From NCBI GenBank assembly GCA_039029195.1, contig JBCCGR010000011.1, forward strand, positions 1 to 64,000: a stretch of 64,000 nucleotides of DNA. Reading direction: 5' to 3'. Positions 43,413 through 51,978 of the stretch are shown here, in pieces. The notes beneath the pieces were generated by a model, which saw only the letters and a program-made list of their open reading frames with translations, did no database searches and was not told where the DNA came from. The stretch is from JBCCGR01 sp039029195 (GTDB taxonomy: Bacteria > Pseudomonadota > Alphaproteobacteria > Rhizobiales > Rhizobiaceae). The position numbers were made by a program, and so were the translations under genes. Each line of letters starts with the position of its first letter. Position 1 is the first letter of the stretch.

Positions 43413-43691
43413 ATGTACCGCACCGCCCTCACCCTTTTCACTTTCGCCATGCTTGGCGCGGCAACAAACGCATTTGCGGGCGAGAAGTGCAAATGCCGTT
43501 TCAATGGCGGCTATGTGGAAGAAGGCCAGACGGTTTGTATGAAAACGCCCACAGGCATGTCACTGGCCCGCTGTGAACGCGTTCTTAACAATACATCCTG
43601 GAAGATTTTGCAAAACGGCTGTCCGGCGGCCAAGCTCGACGTTGAGCCACCCCACACGCCGATTGGAAAGCTTCTCTCAGCGCGCAGCTGA
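43413..43691 (+). CDS. Small exported cysteine-containing protein of unknown function
   Basis: A 92-residue protein with a signal peptide cleaved after NAFA (near residue 22). The mature protein begins GEKCKCRFNGGYVEEGQTVC and has five or more cysteines (KCKCRF, TVCMKT, ARCERV, NGCPAA), suggesting disulfides in the periplasm. It follows the GGDEF-EAL gene by 68 bases on the same strand. No family was recognised. Confidence 0.75.
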   Translation: MYRTALTLFTFAMLGAATNAFAGEKCKCRFNGGYVEEGQTVCMKTPTGMSLARCERVLNNTSWKILQNGCPAAKLDVEPPHTPIGKLLSARS

Positions 43692-43734
43692 AATCTCACC
43701 GGGATTTCAAAACCAATCCGACAATCGGAAACTA

Positions 43735-44553
43735 TTACTCGCTCGCAACCAGCGTTAATCCCATCTGCTTGGCCCGTTTCACAGCTTCAGAACGCTGCTT
43801 GTCGCTTGCCAGACCGAAGGCGCGAAGTCGCTCGGAGCGTATCCACTCAATCTGCTTGGGGCCCTTGGCATTTTCTTCAGCTGCGGCGAGGAGAACCAGC
43901 CCGTGCACTGGATTGCGGCGTACACCCTTGCCTTCAAAATAGAGCACACCCAGAATGGCCTGCGAACCCGCATGGCCCTTGCTGCTCGCCCGCTTTAACC
44001 AGCGCGCGGCCTGTCGTGGCTGCGATGATCCCAAATCTCCGGAAAGATAAAGCTGACCCAGCTTGAACTGGGCCTTGGGATAGCCATAAAGCGCCGCCGC
44101 ACGGTTGTAATAATGAACGGCAGCGGCCGGGTTCTTGCGCACCGGCGTCTTTTCAATGCCGGTCAGATAGTAATCAGCAAGCGCGGTTACAGCGCTTGAA
44201 ACATATGGGAGATCCTGTCGCGTCGGGCGGATCGTGTCGAACCGGTCGGCAATCTGATGAAACAGCCGAAAAGCCTTGAAATGATCTTTCTCGACCCCGT
44301 CCCCCACCGCATGCATGGTAGCAAGCTTCCAGGTGCCGGCCAGAACCTTCTTCTGGTTGGCGTAGCGAAAGACACTTGCGGCTTCATCCTTGCGGCCATT
44401 GCGATAGGCTTCCATGCCATAGCGCAGAATAACGGCCTGATTGTCGTCTTCCTTGAAAACCTTTTTAGGATCAAACGCACTGGCGGGCCCGGCTGCGACC
44501 AGAGCAGCCAGAACCAGAGATGAAGACGCGATACGCAAATTACAGATCGGCAT
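43735..44553 (-). CDS. Sel1-repeat periplasmic protein, ExoR-like
   Basis: A 272-residue exported protein: signal peptide to ASA (residue 26), mature start FDPKK. Sel1-type repeats follow, for example GTWKLATMHAVGDGVEKDHFKAFRLF, AQFKLGQLYLSGDLG and GSQAILGVLYFEGKGV. The layout, the FD- start and the segments YGMEAYRNGRKDEAASVFRYA and MHAVGDGVEKDHFKAF match Sinorhizobium ExoR, the periplasmic inhibitor of the ExoS/ChvI system controlling exopolysaccharide and motility. The partner genes are not in this window. Its ATG lies inside the last codons of ilvD, 14 bases before that gene's end. Confidence 0.82.
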   Translation of the reverse strand: MPICNLRIASSSLVLAALVAAGPASAFDPKKVFKEDDNQAVILRYGMEAYRNGRKDEAASVFRYANQKKVLAGTWKLATMHAVGDGVEKDHFKAFRLFHQIADRFDTIRPTRQDLPYVSSAVTALADYYLTGIEKTPVRKNPAAAVHYYNRAAALYGYPKAQFKLGQLYLSGDLGSSQPRQAARWLKRASSKGHAGSQAILGVLYFEGKGVRRNPVHGLVLLAAAEENAKGPKQIEWIRSERLRAFGLASDKQRSEAVKRAKQMGLTLVASE

Positions 44554-46264
44554 AGCTCACTTTTTCCTTCGCACCGCCGGGGTGCGTGACAGCACCATCA
44601 ACGGCAGCACCGACGGTCTGGGCGTATTTCCAAATCGCACCGGACCCGTAGTCGGTTTCGCGCGGTTCCCACTCCGCCTTGCGTGCCGCCAGTTCTTCGT
44701 CGGAAAGCTCCACCCGAAGAATTCCCTCTACGGCATCGATTTCAATGATGTCCCCGTCTTTCAACAGACCAATTGGGCCTCCAACGGCAGCTTCTGGTCC
44801 CACGTGGCCAATACAGAAGCCGCGTGTGGCGCCTGAAAAGCGTCCGTCGGTGATCAGCGCGACTTTGTCGCCCATTCCCTGGCCATAGAGCGCAGCGGTG
44901 GTGGCAAGCATTTCGCGCATGCCAGGGCCACCTTTTGGCCCTTCATAGCGGATCACCAGCACTTCGCCTTCTTTGTAGGACCGGTTGCTCACGGCTTCGA
45001 AGCACAGTTCCTCGCTGTCAAAGCAACGCGCTGGGCCCTTGAAGACCTGTTTTTCCATACCGGCGACTTTCACAATCGCGCCTTCGGGAGCCAGATTGCC
45101 TTTCAGACCGACAACACCACCGGTTTTGGTGATCGGATTGGTTGCCGGATAAACCACATCCTGATCCGGGTTCCACTCAACCTTTTCCATGTTTTCAGCA
45201 ATGGTGCGACCGGAAACGGTCATGCAGTCACCGTGCAGGAAGCCGGAGTCCAGAAGCGTCTTCATGAGAAGCGGGATACCGCCGACCTCAAACATGTCCT
45301 TCGCCACATATTTACCGCCGGGTTTCAAGTCAGCGATGTAAGGGGTGCGTTTGAAGATTTCGGCCACGTCGAACAGATCGAACTTGATGCCGATTTCATG
45401 CGCAATTGCCGGAAGGTGCAAAGCTGCGTTGGTGGAGCCGCCGGAAGCCGCAACAACGGTTGCCGCATTTTCCAGCGCTTCACGGGTCACGATATCGCGG
45501 GGCCGGATATTGCGCGCAATCAGTTCCATGACCTTTTCGCCAGCAGTCATGCAGAACCGGTCGCGAATCTCATAAGGTGCTGGTGCGCCAGCAGAATAGG
45601 GCAATGCCAGTCCGATCGCCTCGGAAACTGTTGCCATGGTGTTGGCCGTAAACTGCGCACCACAGGCACCTGCTGATGGGCAGGCCACGGTTTCGAGTTC
45701 ATCCAGATCCTCGTCCGACATGTTACCGACTGAATGTTGGCCAACCGCTTCAAACAGATCCTGAACTGTAACCGGGCGTCCACGGAAATTGCCCGGAAGA
45801 ATGGAACCACCATAGATGAAAACCGAAGGGACATTGAGGCGAACCATCGCCATCATCATGCCCGGCAGGCTCTTGTCGCAACCAGCCAGACCCACAAGCG
45901 CATCGTAGCAGTGACCGCGCATGGTCAGTTCCACCGAATCGGCAATCACTTCGCGCGAGACAAGCGATGCTTTCATACCATGGTGGCCCATGGCGATGCC
46001 GTCTGTCACGGTGATGGTGGTAAACTCACGCGGCGTGCCGTTCGCGGCAGAAACGCCCTTTTTCACCGCCTGTGCCTGTCGCATGAGCGAGATATTGCAG
46101 GGTGCGGCTTCATTCCAGCAGGACGCCACACCAACCAGTGGCTGGTGAATCTGCTCTTTGGTCAGCCCCATCGCATAAAGATACGACCGGTGCGGCGCGC
46201 GCGCAGGCCCTTCCGTCACATTGCGACTTGGCAGTTTACTCTTGTCGAAAACCTTGGCGTCCAT
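44540..46264 (-). CDS. ilvD: Dihydroxy-acid dehydratase
   Basis: A 574-residue Fe-S enzyme of branched-chain amino acid synthesis. The cluster cysteines are visible: Cys49 in GVASCWNEAAPCN, then GLAGCDKSLPG, and CPSAGACGAQFTANTM. The C-terminal domain has ITDGRFSGATRGFCIGHVGPEA with the substrate-binding serine/arginine region. The length matches the family. It has a 303-base spacer to the divergent methyltransferase gene and ends inside the ExoR-like start. Confidence 0.97.
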   Translation of the reverse strand: MDAKVFDKSKLPSRNVTEGPARAPHRSYLYAMGLTKEQIHQPLVGVASCWNEAAPCNISLMRQAQAVKKGVSAANGTPREFTTITVTDGIAMGHHGMKASLVSREVIADSVELTMRGHCYDALVGLAGCDKSLPGMMMAMVRLNVPSVFIYGGSILPGNFRGRPVTVQDLFEAVGQHSVGNMSDEDLDELETVACPSAGACGAQFTANTMATVSEAIGLALPYSAGAPAPYEIRDRFCMTAGEKVMELIARNIRPRDIVTREALENAATVVAASGGSTNAALHLPAIAHEIGIKFDLFDVAEIFKRTPYIADLKPGGKYVAKDMFEVGGIPLLMKTLLDSGFLHGDCMTVSGRTIAENMEKVEWNPDQDVVYPATNPITKTGGVVGLKGNLAPEGAIVKVAGMEKQVFKGPARCFDSEELCFEAVSNRSYKEGEVLVIRYEGPKGGPGMREMLATTAALYGQGMGDKVALITDGRFSGATRGFCIGHVGPEAAVGGPIGLLKDGDIIEIDAVEGILRVELSDEELAARKAEWEPRETDYGSGAIWKYAQTVGAAVDGAVTHPGGAKEKVSYADL

Positions 46265-46567
46265 CCAGCCTTCTCCTGATCAGGTGTACACAGACTGGGT
46301 GGCTTGCCCGTGACATGAAACTGTCATCATCTGTGGACGCGATCAGCGGTGTGTCCGTTCTTGCCCCACGCTTGATCGCGATTTGTGTCCGAAACGGGGC
46401 GTGGCCCCTCACCTTTCCTATAGCCAATCACTTCTGAACATACTGTTGCTGTTTGGTCACAAATGAACCTCGAGTCGTTGGTGACCGTCGATCTGACCGA
46501 AAAAATTGAATCTCGACTCCAATCAATTGGCGGGTCACTCTGCGGCCTAGTTACCGGAGGTCGTCCC
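46265..46567. other. Divergent spacer between ilvD and the methyltransferase gene
   Basis: No gene supported. TGTGTCCG occurs twice (about 46350 and 46384) and CCCCACGC/GGGGCGTGG forms an imperfect palindrome around them. It should hold the ilvD promoter. A reading frame upstream of the methyltransferase start is open but lacks a ribosome site. Confidence 0.4.
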
Positions 46568-47197
46568 ATGGCAAATGAAAAGAAGCGTTTTATCGACAAG
46601 GCTTATGACCGTGACGCGTTTCGCGACACGAAGGACTTCTATGCGGAATGGGCAGAAACCTATGATGAGGAGGTCGTTGGTGAGCACGCCTATGTACAGC
46701 CGCAGCGGTGCGCGGAAGCGCTGCAAACATTTGGCGTACCATCATCGGCCCGCATTCTGGATGTGGGTTGCGGCACGGGTCTTTCCGGTCAAGCCCTGCT
46801 TAAAGCTGGCTTTGCCGACATCGACGGCTGCGATTTTTCGCAGGAGATGCTCGACAAGGCCGCAGAAAAGAACATTTACAATCGATTATTTCTTGCGGAC
46901 TTGAACACGCCACCCCTTGATTCCAGCGACGAAGCCTACGATGCCGCTGCTGCTGTTGGCGTGTTTTCGTTTGAGCACATCGACCCAAACGCGCTGGATG
47001 ATGTTTTGCGGATCCTGAAACCGGGCGCATCACTGGTCATCGGTCTCAACGATCATTTTTATGAAACGGGCGTTCTGGAGACAAAACTCACCAGCCTTGA
47101 AGACGATGGTGTGATTGAAGTGCTCAAACGCGAGCATGGCGACCACTTGCCCAACTTTGGGGTCAAAGGCTGGCTGATCCTATTGGTCAAGAAATAG
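46568..47197 (+). CDS. Class I SAM-dependent methyltransferase
   Basis: A 209-residue enzyme. The SAM motif is ARILDVGCGTGLSGQALLKAG, with IDGCDFSQEMLDKAA and VGVFSFEHIDPNALDDVLRILKPG as later motifs. The N terminus (FIDKAYDRDAFRDTKDFYAEWAETYDEEV) resembles the METTL27/Williams-Beuren-type methyltransferases. CCGGAGGTCGTCCC precedes the ATG, which fixes the start; an open upstream extension lacks such a site. The substrate is unknown. It converges with ttcA. Confidence 0.88.
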   Translation: MANEKKRFIDKAYDRDAFRDTKDFYAEWAETYDEEVVGEHAYVQPQRCAEALQTFGVPSSARILDVGCGTGLSGQALLKAGFADIDGCDFSQEMLDKAAEKNIYNRLFLADLNTPPLDSSDEAYDAAAAVGVFSFEHIDPNALDDVLRILKPGASLVIGLNDHFYETGVLETKLTSLEDDGVIEVLKREHGDHLPNFGVKGWLILLVKK

Positions 47198-47246
47198 GCG
47201 CCAAGATTCGTTCGCTTCTTGCGCCGGCTTGCGAGTGTGAAACGTT

Positions 47247-48158
47247 CTACTTTACGGGCAGTTCAGCCATCAAACCGGCAAAATCAAACAGGTTTCGGTC
47301 CAACATCTGGCTTGGCCGAATATTACCAAGTGCGCGGATCATGGTGTCCTTGCGCCCCGGCATGCGCCGTTCAATATCGTTGAGCATCGATTTCATGGCG
47401 TCCCGCTGCAAACCGTCCTGACTGCCGCAAAGGTCGCAAGGAATGATCGGAAATTGCAAACCGTCTGCAAATTTAGCCAGATCGCTTTCCGCGCAATAGG
47501 CGAGCGGGCGAAGCACGAACACATCTTTTTCGTCGTTCAGCAGTTTCGGCGGCATGGCTGAAATGCGGCCACCATGGAACAGGTTCATAAAAAACGTTTC
47601 AAGAATGTCTTCCCGGTGATGCCCCAACACAAGCGCATCGCATCCCTCTTCTCGCGCCACCCGATAGAGATGTCCGCGCCGCAGTCTGGAACAAAGCGAG
47701 CAATAGGTGGCAGTTTCAGGCAGCTTCTCGGTCACAATCGAATAGGTGTCACGATATTCAATGCGGTGCGCGACATGGTTCTGAGAGAGCCAGTCCGGTA
47801 AAATGTGTTTCGGAAAATTTGGCTGGCCTTGATCGAGATTGCAGGCAAGCAGGTCCACATTCAAAAACCCGCGCCATTTAAGATCCAGAAGAATGGCCAG
47901 AAGGCCATAAGAGTCTTTTCCGCCGGAAAGCCCCACCAGCCACTTTTGCTGTTTGCCCGTATCCCGCGCCATGGAAAAATCATCCAGCGCCTGACGCGTA
48001 AGGCGCAACAACCGTTTGCGCAATTTGTTGAACTCCACACCTTTCGGAGCAGCCAGAAACAATGGGTGGCAAGCGCCCTCTTCCGCAGCTTCCGAGCTAT
48101 TCGGAAGGGCGGGCTTGGCCGGGTTCTCAAGGGTCTCGATTCCGGACACGACGTTCAC
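47247..48158 (-). CDS. ttcA: tRNA 2-thiocytidine(32) synthetase
   Basis: A 303-residue PP-loop ATPase that thiolates C32 of tRNA using an Fe-S cluster. The PP-loop is SGGKDSYG (about residue 78), and the cluster cysteines are CSLCSRLRRGHLY and PCDLCGSQDGLQ. The start is GTG at 48158; a second GTG three codons later has a better-placed GGAAAG, so the start is uncertain by a few residues. It stands alone between a methyltransferase and a glycosyltransferase gene. Confidence 0.94.
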   Translation of the reverse strand: MNVVSGIETLENPAKPALPNSSEAAEEGACHPLFLAAPKGVEFNKLRKRLLRLTRQALDDFSMARDTGKQQKWLVGLSGGKDSYGLLAILLDLKWRGFLNVDLLACNLDQGQPNFPKHILPDWLSQNHVAHRIEYRDTYSIVTEKLPETATYCSLCSRLRRGHLYRVAREEGCDALVLGHHREDILETFFMNLFHGGRISAMPPKLLNDEKDVFVLRPLAYCAESDLAKFADGLQFPIIPCDLCGSQDGLQRDAMKSMLNDIERRMPGRKDTMIRALGNIRPSQMLDRNLFDFAGLMAELPVK

Positions 48159-48265
48159 TTTCCGATGGTTGATTTAGCCAAGCACCTAGCCTTGCGATGG
48201 CGGGTTTGACAAGCGCAATTCCGATTGCCACAAGCCACTGAAACTGTCCCAGCTTCTCGTCGCGC

Positions 48266-49027
48266 GTGTCCCAGATCATCCACTATTTCATCAATCTTGA
48301 TCGTTCCACTGAACGCCGCGCGCACATGGAGCGCGAGTTCGCTCGCATCGACGTGCCTAATGCCCGTGTCTCGGGGATCGATGGCCACGCGCTGACTGAA
48401 GACCCGCCTGAAGTGGACCGTGCCCTTTACCGTCGCTGTCACGGCCGCGAAATCCGACAAGGTGAGATCGGTTGTTATTTGAGCCATCTCAAAGCGTTGC
48501 GTTCGTTTCTTGAATCAGGTGAAGAGCACGGTGTGATCCTGGAAGATGACGCCGAGTTTGGCCCAGACTATCTCTCCGTTCTTGCCGAATTGACGGGTGC
48601 GAAACTGAAATCTCGCTGGGATATGGTGAAACTTCAGTGCCGGAGAGATCGCGAGCCATTGCCGTTGTTGCGGCTCCAAAACGGCGCGCGATTTGGCGTG
48701 AATGCCGCCCGGTCGACCGGTGCAACGGCGTATCTGGTCAACCAGTTTGCGGCGCGGCGCATGGTGGATCGCCTGACACCAATTGAAGTTCCCTACGATC
48801 ATGCCTTTGATCGACCAATTCATCTGGGCATCAAAGTCCGCTCGGTGCGGCCGTACCCGGTCGGATATGACAATGAGGATATGGGTTCGACAATCGAAAC
48901 AAGCAGGCCGGAAAAGCTGACAGGCGCTGCCGCAATGACCCGCCATCTTTGGCGTGGCAGCACAGAGTTTCAGCGCGGACTCTATGCGGTAACCGTGTTC
49001 ATCAAAGAGCGAATCGGATTTCGCTGA
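48266..49027 (+). CDS. Glycosyltransferase family 25 protein
   Basis: A 253-residue sugar transferase of the LPS-glycosyltransferase family 25 type: HYFINLDRSTERRAHMEREF at the start, GEIGCYLSHLKALRSFLESG in the middle and VILEDDAEFGP with the acidic metal motif. Family members add galactose or glucose to surface glycans. The start is GTG with no strong ribosome site. It converges with rpsD, and other surface-sugar genes are absent here, so the acceptor is unknown. Confidence 0.87.
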   Translation: MSQIIHYFINLDRSTERRAHMEREFARIDVPNARVSGIDGHALTEDPPEVDRALYRRCHGREIRQGEIGCYLSHLKALRSFLESGEEHGVILEDDAEFGPDYLSVLAELTGAKLKSRWDMVKLQCRRDREPLPLLRLQNGARFGVNAARSTGATAYLVNQFAARRMVDRLTPIEVPYDHAFDRPIHLGIKVRSVRPYPVGYDNEDMGSTIETSRPEKLTGAAAMTRHLWRGSTEFQRGLYAVTVFIKERIGFR

Positions 49028-49057
49028 GACGCATTAGGAAAAAGCGCCGCTTCCCCA

Positions 49058-49088
49058 AACAAAAAACCCGGCCTCTCGACCGGGATTT
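49058..49088 (-). terminator. Rho-independent terminator of rpsD
   Basis: On the minus strand CCCGG...CCGGG is followed by TTTTTTG. It lies 60-90 bases after the rpsD stop and may also stop the opposing glycosyltransferase gene weakly. Confidence 0.8.
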
Positions 49089-49147
49089 GTAACTCGAGAT
49101 TTCCTGCCACTCCGAAAAATCCAATCAGGCAGCAGAAGATCGAATAA

Positions 49148-49765
49148 TCAGCGCGAGTAGAACTCGACCACCAGGTTCGGTTCCATCATCACCGGATATG
49201 GCACATCCGAAAATGCAGGGGTCGAAACGAGCGATGCGCTCATCTTGTTGTGATCAGCAGTGATATATTCCGGCACATCGCGCTCTGCGAGCTGAATGGA
49301 TTCAAGCACGATCACCAGATTTCTGGATTTTTCGCGGATCTCAACCACATCACCCGGCTTGCAGCGATAGCTTGGAATGTTCACACGACGGCCATTCACT
49401 TGGATATGGCCGTGGTTGATGAACTGTCGTGCGGCAAAAACGGTAGGAACAAATTTGGCGCGATAGATGATCGCGTCGAGACGACGTTCCAGCAGACCAA
49501 TCAGATTTTCGGAAGTATCGCCTTTGATCCGAACTGCCTCGGCATAAATTGCGCGGAACTGCTTTTCGGAGATGTTGCCGTAATAGCCTTTCAGCTTCTG
49601 CTTTGCGCGAAGCTGCACACCAAAGTCGGACAATTTGCCCCGGCGACGCTGGCCGTGCTCACCTGGGCCATATTCGCGGCGATTTACCGGGCTCTTCGGA
49701 CGACCCCAGATGTTTTCGCCCATACGGCGGTCAATTTTATACTTCGTGGAGATACGCTTGCTCAT
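49148..49765 (-). CDS. rpsD: 30S ribosomal protein S4
   Basis: A 205-residue primary rRNA-binding protein of the small subunit. The N-terminal region (SKRISTKYKIDRRMGENIWG, SPVNRREYGPGEHGQRRRGKLSDFG) and the S4 RNA-binding domain (RRLDAIIYRAKFVPTVFAARQFINHGHIQVNGRRVNIP) are clear. The start at 49765 is where the family begins. It is downstream of murI, as in related genomes, with a 229-base spacer. Confidence 0.97.
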   Translation of the reverse strand: MSKRISTKYKIDRRMGENIWGRPKSPVNRREYGPGEHGQRRRGKLSDFGVQLRAKQKLKGYYGNISEKQFRAIYAEAVRIKGDTSENLIGLLERRLDAIIYRAKFVPTVFAARQFINHGHIQVNGRRVNIPSYRCKPGDVVEIREKSRNLVIVLESIQLAERDVPEYITADHNKMSASLVSTPAFSDVPYPVMMEPNLVVEFYSR

Positions 49766-49994
49766 CGTAATTCCCAATGGTTGTTTGCCGCGCGGATGCC
49801 CGAGCGACGAAGTGAGTGGAATACGCCCTCCTCTGTTCAGATCAGCGATCTGAACCGACAGAAATCGCACGGCAAGGCGGTTGATTTCACGGGAGTTTGT
49901 GTTGACCCTGCCGCAGCGCGGCAAGAACCGGCGGTGATCTATGGCAAAGCGCGGCTTGTGTCAATCAATCTCGACCCAAATCCTCGCCAGCAGA

Positions 49995-50780
49995 TCAGCG
50001 AACCTCGATATGAAGTCCAAATCCGGATAGAAGCCGGGCAAGGGCCGGGTTTGGCGGCTCTCCCGTTAACAGCGCCTGATCATGATCTTCTGTCTCGCCT
50101 GGGCGCGGTGCAACATTCCGAAGAAGCGAAAGTGCATGCCGCGCAATGGCTTCCGCCGGGTCCAGCCAATCCACGGGCCAAGGCGCAATTTTGCGAAACA
50201 CATTGGCTAGAAACGGATAGTGCGTGCAGGCCAGCACCACGATGTCGGTGCGCGCGCCCAGCCGATCCACAAAACACTGTGATATCTCGCTCCACACCGT
50301 GTCGCGATCAACCACCTGCCCCTGCATGTGCGCTTCCGAAAGAGCCGCAAGCTTGGTCGCACCAACGAGCCGTACATTGACCATGCTGGCATATTCAGAA
50401 ATCAACGCGCGGGTATAGTCACGTTGAACCGTGCCGGGTGTTGCAAGCACGCTCACCTGCCCCGAGGAAGTTCGTTCCGCTGCAGGTTTTATCGCCGGAA
50501 CCGTGCCCACAAACGGCACGTCGAAACGTTCGCGCAAAGCTGGAAGGATAAGTGTCGAGGCCGTGTTACAGGCAATGATCACCAAATCCGGCTGATAGCG
50601 ACTGAGGAGTATTTCGAAGGTCGCAACGATGTGGCCCACGAGCGCATCTTCTGCCCAATCGCCATAGGGAAAGCCGGCATTGTCCGCCACATAGATAAAT
50701 CGATGATCCGGCATGAGAACCCGCGCCTCGCGCAGCACAGTGAGGCCACCAATACCGGAATCGAAAACCAGTATGGTCAT
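49995..50780 (-). CDS. murI: Glutamate racemase
   Basis: A 261-residue cytoplasmic enzyme making D-glutamate for peptidoglycan. The active-site cysteines are in IIACNTASTLILP and VVLACTHYPFL, and FDSGIGGLTVLRE is the N-terminal substrate loop. ATGA overlap with trmJ (stop 50777) shows translational coupling. rpsD lies downstream. Confidence 0.96.
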   Translation of the reverse strand: MTILVFDSGIGGLTVLREARVLMPDHRFIYVADNAGFPYGDWAEDALVGHIVATFEILLSRYQPDLVIIACNTASTLILPALRERFDVPFVGTVPAIKPAAERTSSGQVSVLATPGTVQRDYTRALISEYASMVNVRLVGATKLAALSEAHMQGQVVDRDTVWSEISQCFVDRLGARTDIVVLACTHYPFLANVFRKIAPWPVDWLDPAEAIARHALSLLRNVAPRPGETEDHDQALLTGEPPNPALARLLSGFGLHIEVR

Positions 50781-51577
50781 GTGTTTCCATCGCCGTTCTT
50801 CGCTCGGCCGATGGGTTCCGCTGACCTTCCCTTGCGACCTTCCAGTGTTTTTATCACACCGCGAAGGGTGTGGATTTCCTGCTGCGACAGCGATGCCTTT
50901 TGAAGAATGCTGCGCAGGTTTTCTGTCATACGAACCCGCTTCTCTGGCGGAAAGAAATAGTTCTGCGCATCAAGCGCGCCCTCAAGATGCTCAAACAGGC
51001 CAAAAAGCTCATGTTTTTCCGCCTGTTGCGACGAGCTTTCGGTAAATGGCAGGCCGAGTTCCGATGCCCGCATCCATTCATAGCTCATCAAAAGCACGGC
51101 CTGGGCAATGTTGAGGGAGGCAAAGGCGGGATTGACAGGAAAGGTAACGATTTCATCGCATAGCGCGACTTCCTCGTTCGACAGGCCCCAGCGTTCACGC
51201 CCGAAGACGATTGCCGTTCGCTGATCTGCCTCGTTCAAACTGCGCAATTGCTCAACCGCCTCCACCGGGCCACGCACGGGCTTGAGTGAATCCCGGTTGC
51301 GGGCCGTGGTTGCATAGGCAAATCGGATATCGTGCAGCGCCGCCTCGAGCGTGTCGAAAACCGTGACCCCGTCAATAATGTGGTCTGCCTTCGACGCATT
51401 GGCGCGGGCAGCTTCGTTGGGCCAGCCATCGCGTGGATCAACGATGCGCAATCGCGACAGGCCAAAATTTGCCATCGCCCGCGCAGATGCACCAATGTTC
51501 TCACCCATTTGCGGGTTGACGAGAACGATGACGGGACCTCCCGTCACCATCTGTGCCTTGTGGTTTGTGCCAGCCAT
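50777..51577 (-). CDS. trmJ: TrmH-family tRNA/rRNA methyltransferase (TrmJ type)
   Basis: A 266-residue SPOUT methyltransferase, likely 2'-O-methylating tRNA position 32. Motifs: LVNPQMGENIGASARAMANFGLSRLRIVDPRDG, IVFGRERWGLSNEEVALCDEIVTFPVNP and SLNIAQAVLLMSYEW. The C-terminal region holds a helical extension. It is first in trmJ-murI-rpsD and divergent from the TfoX-like gene. Confidence 0.92.
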   Translation of the reverse strand: MAGTNHKAQMVTGGPVIVLVNPQMGENIGASARAMANFGLSRLRIVDPRDGWPNEAARANASKADHIIDGVTVFDTLEAALHDIRFAYATTARNRDSLKPVRGPVEAVEQLRSLNEADQRTAIVFGRERWGLSNEEVALCDEIVTFPVNPAFASLNIAQAVLLMSYEWMRASELGLPFTESSSQQAEKHELFGLFEHLEGALDAQNYFFPPEKRVRMTENLRSILQKASLSQQEIHTLRGVIKTLEGRKGRSAEPIGRAKNGDGNT

Positions 51578-51648
51578 CGCACTTGCGATTCCATTTGCTC
51601 AGTCAGGCTCTCAGTGGCACACTTTTTTGAAGCCGAAAAGGAAACCCG

Positions 51649-51972
51649 ATGCAGGAAATCGCGGATCGATTGAGACACCTTCTCATGGACGACCCCAACA
51701 TTTCAGAAAAGAAGATGTTCGGCGGGGTTTGCTTCATGTTGAACGGAAACATGCTTTGCGGCCCCGTGAAAAACGGTGATCTCATGCTTCGCGTTGGCAA
51801 GGACTATGAAGACGAGGTGCGCGCCCGGCCACACACAAGACCGATGGACTTTACCGGCAAGCCCATGAAGGGCTTTGTGTTTGTTGATCAGGCCGGACTT
51901 GAGACCGAAGCCGAACTCAAGGAATGGGTGTCCCTCGCTCGTCGGTTTGTGGGCGCGCTGCCGCCGAAGTAA
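51649..51972 (+). CDS. TfoX N-terminal domain protein
   Basis: A 107-residue protein matching the TfoX/Sxy N-terminal domain: SEKKMFGGVCFMLNGNMLCGPVKNGDLMLRVG, then RPMDFTGKPMKGFVFVDQAGLETEAELKEWVSLA. The competence-linked C-terminal domain is absent, as in most stand-alone members, whose role is unclear. It is divergent from trmJ and converges with the cyclase gene. Confidence 0.9.
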   Translation: MQEIADRLRHLLMDDPNISEKKMFGGVCFMLNGNMLCGPVKNGDLMLRVGKDYEDEVRARPHTRPMDFTGKPMKGFVFVDQAGLETEAELKEWVSLARRFVGALPPK

Positions 51973-51978
51973 TCAGCT

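Noticed and set aside
43688..43708. TGAAATC/GATTTCA hairpin after the small exported protein gene
   Set aside because: Weak AT-rich stem without a T run; a terminator call was not justified.
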